Assembly: GCA_029582265.1 (NCBI GenBank)
Contig: CM055819.1
Coordinates: 31,969,164-32,033,163, forward strand
Origin: Zoroaster sp. YZ-2022
Lineage: Eukaryota; Echinodermata; Asteroidea; Forcipulatida; Zoroasteridae
DNA: 64,000 nucleotides
Reading direction: 5' to 3'
Positions 57,495-64,000 of the stretch are shown piece by piece. Under the pieces are notes generated by a model, which was given only the letters and a program-made list of their open reading frames with translations, ran no database searches and was not told the DNA's origin. The stretch's first letter is position 1. Each line of letters opens with the position of its first letter. Position numbers and translations under genes: made by a program.

Positions 57495-58726
57495 GAAGGA
57501 AAACTTACTTTTGGTACATATGGGCTCAGTGATGGATAATAATTTTACGGTGAGTTCAAATTTGCAAATCTAGATTGCTTGAGGCAATTTGTATGTTTAT
57601 ATTGCCTGCCAATTTCACTAAAGATAAATGTACGAAAAGATACTGCCCTAAGAAGAAGTATTTGGTTACAATATTTCAATTTTATGGTTTACTTTATACA
57701 GAATAGATAAGGTATAAAAATGATTAATTTAAATAGTAACTAATGGTAATTCAATTTTTATTTAAAACTGACTCAGTATAAAGCTCGCATCTTTGAGCTG
57801 AAAAGTACATGTGACCTTTCGGCAAAAGTGTATCAGACTGTGTATCAGCTGGCCAATTTACCATTAATTTTCTTTATAACCAATTTTATCTTTAATTCAT
57901 GATGCCTGAAATGCACAATAATACGTTACTTTATATTTACAAATTAAAATTATCCTGGTTTCCTTTGTAATATATTTGTGACACAGGCAAGTTATAAATT
58001 TGCATTAAGATGAAATAAAGCTTGATGGATTCCTTCCTCCGTATTTGTTTTTCCCAGAAAGGAATAAAAGTGAGCGCCTTCAGCAAATTACCCATAGAGA
58101 GGCAAAGAGAAATAAAGCGCACTTTATTCCAGGGATGCATGGTAATTTCAGCATGTAAAGCTCTCTAAATATCAATGAATATTTGTAATCAAAAGATGCC
58201 TCCCGACAATGTGCCTGATTCCGACTGTACAATGCATATCTTGGGCTAATGAAAGCAACGTCGGCACAGAGCTTACTTCTACAGCCCGGGAGACAAATCC
58301 AATTACATCTCATAGCGTTTTGTCCATATTGTACGGCATCTTAACAAAAAAAACCTCAAGCCTTTGATTTTGCACATGACACTGGAAATGTCAGGTGTCG
58401 AATGGCGGAACTTTGCAGAGGGCAAAAATGTGCAGAGATTATCGGGACAGATATCTTGTTTAAATGCAAAGCAAGATGCTGAACTAAATTCATGTTTGAC
58501 CTCGGGTACGTTTGATTGTTTTCCCTGTTGAGATATTTTCTTTATTTCACGAGCAAATATCCTTTTTCATCAGAACATGATCGGGACGTTACTATCAATT
58601 TCATTGAAAACCTAAGCATGACTCGACAGCTTCACAATGAGATATATATATCATGGCCCTTAAAAAAATAGTAATTTTAGCATTTCATTTTAATTACTGT
58701 AAAACTATTCTTCCGACTGTTTTTTT
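57495..58726. other. No gene seen
   Basis: AT-rich to about 58050, then a more complex block (58050-58600) without repeat partners or supported frames. Confidence 0.4.
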
Positions 58727-59098
58727 GTGTGTGTGAAATGCCTCAAGCTTAATATATTTTGTTGTCGTCTGTTACAACAAAATTTTTGCTGGCTGAACAA
58801 AAGTCAAAACATTCTTGGGGTGACAGATCTTTTGAAGTTGTGGCTCCACGCCTTTGGAATGATTTGCCTCTGTACATTCGTGAATCTCAATCTGTTGACT
58901 CCTTCAAGAAAAACTTCAAAACTCATCTTATGTGTATTGCCTATAAGGACTACTAACATTCATTTATGCATGTTTTTATCTTTTGTTTAGTATTATATTG
59001 CATTTGCTATTGTATTGTTATGCTATTGTATGATTTCTTGTTTACTGTCAAGTGCCTTGAGCACTTCTTGGTGGATTTGTGCGCATTATAAATCTTCT

Positions 59099-59131
<33 letters not shown>
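58727..59131 (+). pseudogene. 5'-truncated L2/CR1-group LINE with (TTA)n tail
   Basis: A plus-strand frame (58759-58956) reads KFLLAEQKSKH, WGDRSFEVVAPRLWNDLP, SVDSFKKNFKTHL and ends AYKDY. This is the same C-terminal segment as in the 52-kb LINE but a different lineage. The 3' UTR has GTGCCTTGAGCACTTCTTGG, TGGATTTGTGCGCATTATAA and a (TTA)n tail that resumes after the MITE insertion at 59388. Confidence 0.88.
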
Positions 59132-59132
<1 letters not shown>

Positions 59133-59387
59133 ACTCACTGGCCAAAAGTATTGCAACATGCTCAAAATAGCACTTTACAATTAACAGGTGAGATGATCAT
59201 TTAATCCGATTTCATCGATCGTGTATTACATAATTTCTGAGCAAGAACAGTAAAAAAGAACATTGACTTCAAAACACAGGCACTTTCAAGAAGTCTTACG
59301 TAGTGTAAATAAAATAAAATAAATTATTGTAACACAGTTCTCCAAACTGAACTTTGGGGATGTTGCAATACTTATGGCCAGTGAGTG
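59132..59387. mobile_element. Tc1/mariner-like MITE inserted in the LINE tail
   Basis: Inverted ends CACTCACTGGCCAAAAGTAT and ATACTTATGGCCAGTGAGTG, 256 bp, flanked by TA (59130-59131 and 59388-59389), with the (TTA)n tail on both sides. It has no transposase frame. Confidence 0.95.
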
Positions 59388-59389
59388 TA

Positions 59390-59659
59390 TTATTATTACT
59401 GTAAGGAAACAGCAATGACATTATTATTCAGATGTGTATGGCACTGAAGTCATTCAGCACGAGTTGTATGCAGGAGACATCCGTTAGAACAACACATATT
59501 TGTATTGCTGTAATTTCAAACTAGCGCATGGTCTAAATTGTGCACGTAACTGGAACAACTAAATATTGTGCGTGTAATTTAACTCTAAAGTGAACATAAT
59601 CAGAACCCAGACCCTTAAACAGAGAATCAATAATGACACTGTGCATGAAATGGATCAAC
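59390..59659. other. No gene seen
   Basis: Short unique spacer after the last TTATTATTA of the LINE tail. Confidence 0.4.
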
Positions 59660-59886
59660 TTAAAAAGGGGACAATGTCATTACAATCAATAAGAGCATGG
59701 AATCAGAGTGCTAGTTTTTAGATTCACTCATTGACTGAAAATAATGCACCACCATGATAAGGTCATACTACCGTTGCTGCTGCATAAATGAGTCGGTAAA
59801 TTTCAGTCTCTGTGTCCATCTTAAACTAGGACACCGATTCCATGCCCCGTTGAAAGTCTGCTCTCAATCGTGATGATAGTTTCCCA
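59660..59886. mobile_element. TTAAAGGG-family foldback MITE
   Basis: TTAAAAAGGGGACAATGTCATT, then CATGATAAGGTCATACTACC, and right arm GATTCCATGCCCCGTTG with CGTGATGATAGTTTCCC. The usual right TTAA is replaced by AACCC, the start of the next element. Confidence 0.85.
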
Positions 59887-60182
59887 ACCCTTGTATACAC
59901 GCAGTCTCCAAAATGCCACAAAAACTTGTGTCTGTACACAATGCTTTTTCTATGCATGCCTTAAAATATTGCATACTGTACACAAGAGTGGTACATGGAT
60001 ACCCCAAAATGCCCCTGGGACAAAAACAGTGTTCTGACCTTCACACAAACCGAGTGTGCCCCAGGGTGCCACATGGTATTTTGTGGATAACCCCTGCGAA
60101 ATGTACAGTGTATTTTGTTGGTTGTGACATTTTGAAGTATGGGTTGACTTTGTTAAGAACAACACTGATAGTAGGAGGGTTT
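59887..60182. mobile_element. Probable CCCTCCTACT-type MITE, family D
   Basis: The right end GATAGTAGGAGGG is the shared terminus of families A-C; the left is AACCCTTGTATACAC, decayed. The interior is again different. It holds ACTTGTGTCTGTACACAATG, CTGTACACAAG, GGATACCCCAAAATGCCCC and, in reverse, GGTATTTTGTGGATAACCCC. Confidence 0.62.
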
Positions 60183-60443
60183 TAACCAGTTTGCGTCGGG
60201 AATAAAAAAGTTTTTCTGGGCCCCTGTGCGGGTTTCTTTTCCCCACACAAACACGTTAATGGAAGCTTCCACAGCGCATGGCCACGTCTACCGAGCATGT
60301 CACTGTACACTCGGCTCGTTGCCACGTCAACCGAGCATGCATACAAATATTCCGGAGTTTCCTCTGGCGTGTATAGACGCTCTCCGATCCGTGGTGCAAA
60401 AAAAAATTGCGTGTATACACGGCCTCCGACGCGAACTGGTTAA
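60183..60443. mobile_element. TTAA MITE, CCAGTTCGC family, copy 3
   Basis: TTAACCAGTTTGCGTCGGG to CCGACGCGAACTGGTTAA, directly after the family-D element. It has a 14-bp-scale internal duplication of CGTTGCCACGTC/ATGGCCACGTC ACCGAGCATG-type words. Confidence 0.92.
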
Positions 60444-61222
60444 AGGTACAATATAGGATTGGAAATCCAAAATAAACTTACTTAGTGTAAAGCTAATGAT
60501 GGCATCAATCTTTCCTAGAAAATATGCTCTGTTCATCTTTGGGAGAAAGCTGAAACATTCACAGGATGTGTTTTGTTAACGTATGCATCTTGATTCAAAG
60601 AGAATTTGCATGGGACAGCATTGGTAAGGCTGGCAATCTCTTTGAATCAACCAACCTTTGAAAGTTTCAGCTTGTAAACATGAAAAATGGAATTTAGGAA
60701 AGAGTGCTCTTTCCTTAATTTGAAATGAAAATAATTTTACTTTGCCAGGGGTGTGACTTGACAAAAGTAGAAAATCCTGAAAAATGGGTAGCAGGCCTGG
60801 GTCTCCCTTTGGTCTAGAGGACAAAGCTCCCCTGAACCTCCTGGATGTTTAATTTTGGAGGATTTACAGACTCTCCACATCCCCGCAATTAAGAAACTAG
60901 AGGTTTGGACACAATACAAGCTACTTCTCTTCTTTTCAAGAGACTTTGAGGCAAAGGCAGATTTGTAACAAAAATAAAAATAAACATTTAAAAAAAATCA
61001 AAAAAAAAAACAAAAAAAAAATCTGAAATCAGGATAAATCCTGAGAAATCACTGGCCTGCTTTGCTTCAAAGTGACAGCACCTACCTCAGACAACATTAT
61101 TTCTTGGGGAAGATTGATACTCTACCATCATCAGCTTTACACCAAGTTAATTTCTCGTTACAATTGAGAAAATGTTATTATTTTTGAATTTAATTACCAA
61201 TCCTATACCGTCTCATTACACA
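60444..61222. mobile_element. Possible larger composite repeat with GGTACAAT ends
   Basis: The left GGTACAATATAGGATTGG and the right CCAATCCTATACCGT are inverted. Inside are a lone 81-bp-unit relative at 60590-60650 (GACAGCATTGGTAAGG), CTTTGAAAGTTTCAGC and the dispersed repeat at 60775-61060. The AAGTGACAGCACCT segment recurs at 52866. It may be a non-autonomous element; edges are uncertain. Confidence 0.45.
60775..61060. repeat. Dispersed repeat, copy 2
   Basis: Collinear with 41811-42085, including GAACCTCCTGGATGTTTAAT and the direct TCCTGA(A/G)AAAT words at both ends. Interrupted by an A-rich stretch at 60970-61020. Confidence 0.8.
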
Positions 61223-61424
61223 TGTAGCTGTTCTACACAGCGGACTGTGACCCCTCAGTGCACTTTTCATGTGACTCCCCAGCTCATGTTGACTTCCCTA
61301 GCCCAAACGCTGAGGTGCAATCATGAATCTGGGAAAACATATGTCATCTGAACACCTTCCCACACTGCTCATGAACGCACGCACATAGTTGGACCATGGA
61401 GGATAAGAAGAAATAAAGAGAAAC

Positions 61425-61605
61425 TGTTACATACCTGCATGAGGTAAATGTCAGCATGTCAGGAATGTGGGCCAAGACAGCACATTGGTTGTGTAGGTCA
61501 ACATCACACACGGAGACGGCAACATAGGAGAAACAGACAGAAAGAAATGACAGGTCAATGTGATTAGTTCACAGAAAATGAAGTCATATATTAAGTACAT
61601 TACTT
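61425..61605 (-). promoter_or_regulatory. Splice-like CAG|GTATGTAAC after an AG-free zone
   Basis: On the minus strand CTCATGCAG|GTATGTAAC lies at 61435/61434. No AG occurs upstream for about 165 nt (to 61602). The zone contains CATTTCTTTCTGTCTGTTTC with TCCTATG near 61540 and a TTGACC branch-like word. A reading frame of about 45 codons (VCDVDLHNQCAVLAHIPDM) is open up to the donor, but has no AG to serve as its acceptor. It is either a recursive splice site, an exon with a distant start, or chance. Confidence 0.35.
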
Positions 61606-61622
61606 CATCCCGAGATTGCTTG

Positions 61623-61975
61623 TTAACCCTCCTACACATGGAGGCCACTCCGATCCACAAAATTCTGCTCTTGAGCAACCTTTAGTACATACATGTACCA
61701 TGGAGGAAATTCCTTCCTCCATGCATGTACAAGCCTGCTGTCCTTTCCAAGTAATCTTACAAAATCAACTGTGTGCCACCCAACGCCACTGTAAATGTTT
61801 GAACATATTAGTATGGCCTACAATGTATGGACGAGAGACCACTTTACCCTGTAATCTCAGTGGTATGACGGAAGGGTAACCATAGGAGGCCACTGGCAAC
61901 AGCTAATGGTTTGGAGTGGCTTGGAGTGGCCTGGATGGGTTGTTTCAAAAATTGCACTGATTGTAGGAGGGTTAA
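61623..61975. mobile_element. TTAA MITE, CCCTCCTAC family C
   Basis: From TTAACCCTCCTACACATGG to GATTGTAGGAGGGTTAA, 353 bp, exact TTAA both sides. The interior word here is GGAGTGGCC/GGCCACTCC (for example GGAGGCCACTCCG, TTGGAGTGGCTTGGAGTGGC) plus CCATGGAGGAA and its mirror TTCCTCCATG. Confidence 0.9.
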
Positions 61976-62148
61976 ACTAGTATGCACACTTTTGCTAAAA
62001 TGTCTGTAATGCACCAACTGTTCTTTCTACAAATCAAGCGATATGTACAGGAATCAACCTTTGAAAAGTTTCATAGCAATTCCATGGTTACTCACGTTAC
62101 ATTTTTTTAAAGGTATTGGGCCCCACTCTTAATGCGATAATTTCCTTA

Positions 62149-62471
62149 TTAACCCTCATACTATTATTGCTGCACTTAAGTGGCAAGTAGCTATAGAGGT
62201 CAAAATCAGTCAACTGCCCGTTTTGACTGTTGACCCAAATGTGCACACAGGGACATTTTTGACTGTTTTGTTTTACTGTCATTTTGACCACGCTGAACAA
62301 TACAAGACAATGCTTTTACCAGTCAAAAACAGTTGACTCATTTTGACCTGTAAATGTACTTAGTACACGTAAGGTTTGACAGTGTTTGACTTTTTAAGTG
62401 CACTAGATATATCTTGGCAAGTATATCAACATTTTGACTGATTTTGACCCTTGCAGTCACAGGAGGGTTAA
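62149..62471. mobile_element. TTAA MITE family A, complete copy
   Basis: From TTAACCCTCATACTATTATTGC to CAGTCACAGGAGGGTTAA. Collinear with 8219-8524, with the same TTTTGACTG words and the uninterrupted TTGGCAAGTATATCAAC that serves as the empty site for the 27.2-kb insertion. Confidence 0.93.
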
Positions 62472-63454
62472 ATATATTTCACTTATCAATTAAGGACTGT
62501 ACGGTCACTCAGGGCACCTACAATGTCACTGGACAACTCTGTGAACTGATTATGATTCATGTTGGGCAACTTAAATTCTTTTTGATCAAATAATGTAATT
62601 AAAACAGATTTGACGTTAAGGATTTTAAAAAAACACCAAAAACCCCACTAATTACTAAAATCATAATCAAGATAAACTAACCATACCATGCATTGATCAG
62701 TAAGTTTCTGAGGTAGCAAATTTTGCTTTCTTGGTAAAAATTAATGGCACCCATTGGTCGTGGTTGACCCTGGGGCAACCTTTGAGTTAATTTCCGCAGA
62801 ATCCTTGATGAAATCTCATTAATTAAGTTGATGAAGAGAATTGTCCTCCCTGGTCATCTGATTTCCCCAGCTGTGATGATCTTGAGATAAATCAAATCTC
62901 TCAGTGGGAGGGGTGATGGTCAAGAGATTTGTAATGTAATCAAGATGAAGACATCCATGGATTGCATCAGCCTTTATTTGCTCTTCAGCCAAGGACCATT
63001 TCAAAGGGGGAGAAAAAACGGTTTATTTTTCGAGAAATTTTCCTGCATTTTTCACTATTTTAATAGCAATTTTTGGATTCAAAAGGTTTGCTCTCATCAG
63101 AACATCGATAACTTTCTTCTAGAAAGGCAAACAAATACTTTGAAATGAGATTGGTTTGGTTGAGCTTGGAATTGAGCTTGGTTTGACAATAATAATTGGG
63201 TGCGCAAATGATTTGCTGTAGACCTGAAAAAAAAAATACTTCCCTCTCATGATCACATGAAAAATGTTTCCTAAATTAAAATAACTGATTTTCCTTTCCT
63301 GAAGTAAATTAGAAATATTCCAATGGAAAAGGACATTGCCGGAAATTGCTGGTTTACGGCAAAAAAAACAACAAAACAAAAACAAACCCCAAAAAGCCCC
63401 CCAAACCCCCCCCCCCCCAAAAAAAAACACACAGGTAGTACAACTTTAACACAG
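62472..63454. other. No gene seen
   Basis: AT-rich to 62940, then mixed. It ends in a C-run/A-run junction at 63406-63427 next to the SINE. Confidence 0.4.
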
Positions 63455-63804
63455 AATATATTGGATTTGTGTTCTGATGGCTGAGTCGTCAGAATGTGGG
63501 TTCGAATCCCAACCGCGACCATGGTGCTTGTGTCCTTGAGCAAGACACTTTCCCATAATTGCTTCTCTCCACCCAGGGGTAAATGGGTACCTGTGAGGGC
63601 AGAGTTGGTTGTTGTGTTTGATAAGCCCTATATGCGCTGTAATGGCAGCAATTGAGCTGTATACTCCCCAGGGAGCTGAGATGGTTTCAGGAATGATTTA
63701 TGAGCCTGATGAGCAGGGGTAATAATATAATGCGCCTTGAGCACCAGTTTGGTGGATACGTGCGCTATATAAGTCCACATTATTATTATTATTATTATTA
63801 TTAT
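63455..63804 (+). mobile_element. tRNA-derived SINE with LINE-type tail
   Basis: The shortened tRNA-like head (GATGGCTGAGTCGTCAGAATG) has a B-box GTGGGTTCGAATCCC. The body has GAGCAAGACACTTTCCC, GCTTCTCTCCACCCAGG and GTATACTCCCCAGGGAGC. The tail reads ATGCGCCTTGAGCACC, GGTGGATACGTGCGC, TATATAAG and (TTA)n. The tail matches the LINE ends at 52.1 and 59.05 kb. Confidence 0.9.
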
Positions 63805-64000
63805 GAGACACATAATCAATACACTTGAAAGCACCTAAATGAAAATTGCAAGTTTTATGTCAACATCAGTGTTCATCACAAATCATCCATCATGAGAACT
63901 GATCAGCCGGAGAAATCAGCGGTCACATTGTATGCCTTCCTCTGCCCGACCAACACACTACCGGGAACAATCCCTGGGTGTATTTACTGACATATCGGAT
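63805..64000. other. No feature seen
   Basis: Window edge; nothing recognised. Confidence 0.4.

Overview
This is eukaryotic nuclear DNA, AT-rich and almost gene-free. It is packed with small non-autonomous transposons, truncated non-LTR retrotransposons, tRNA-derived SINEs and tandem repeats. Frequent ACATGTACATGT words, L2/CR1-type LINE 3' ends with short repeated tails, and tRNA SINEs ending in a LINE-like tail fit a marine deuterostome invertebrate. An echinoderm, perhaps a sea star, is my best guess, but this is low confidence and rests on style, not on a diagnostic gene. No complete protein-coding gene, rRNA or intact tRNA is supported. The window reads like a very long intron or an intergenic interval.

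Layout. 0.35-1.35 kb: a 112-bp minisatellite. 2.0-3.65 kb: a 1.7-kb element with GATC-rich inverted ends. 4.9-7.5 kb: a tRNA-like foldback element, a perfect 37-bp inverted repeat, a minus-strand SINE, 98-bp tandem repeats and a 200-bp tandem duplication. 8-10 kb: a TTAA-bounded MITE and an hAT-like MITE with an exact 8-bp target duplication. 14.1-17.7 kb: two inverted copies of one TTAA-bounded element whose interior expanded into 44-bp arrays (20 and 13 units); the second copy sits inside another MITE. 22-27.5 kb: an hAT MITE, LINE fragments and a MITE inside a MITE. 29-35 kb: more MITEs and a SINE. 38.4 kb: a relative of the first minisatellite. 41-44.5 kb: a fourth TTAA family and an 81-bp array open on both strands. 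47-63 kb: dense MITEs, a LINE inserted in a MITE (52.1-52.8 kb), a LINE tail interrupted by a Tc1/mariner-like MITE (58.7-59.4 kb), a head-to-tail chain of TTAA MITEs (59.66-60.44 kb) and a SINE (63.5 kb).

Main pattern. At least four sequence-unrelated groups of short elements begin TTAA-CC and end GG-TTAA, and a fifth begins TTAA-AGGG. This matches the TTAA target choice of the piggyBac superfamily. One comparison between copies gives a convincing empty site. Within the group ending in CCCTCCTAC, each family keeps the same roughly 13-bp terminus, while its interior is a different sequence built from its own short word repeated in both orientations. A LINE 3' tail shared by two LINE fragments and two SINEs suggests a LINE-SINE partnership. 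Two strong AG|GTRNGT sites on the minus strand, each preceded by about 150 nt without any AG, are candidate recursive-splice or unrecognised exon-end sites and would fit a large minus-strand intron.
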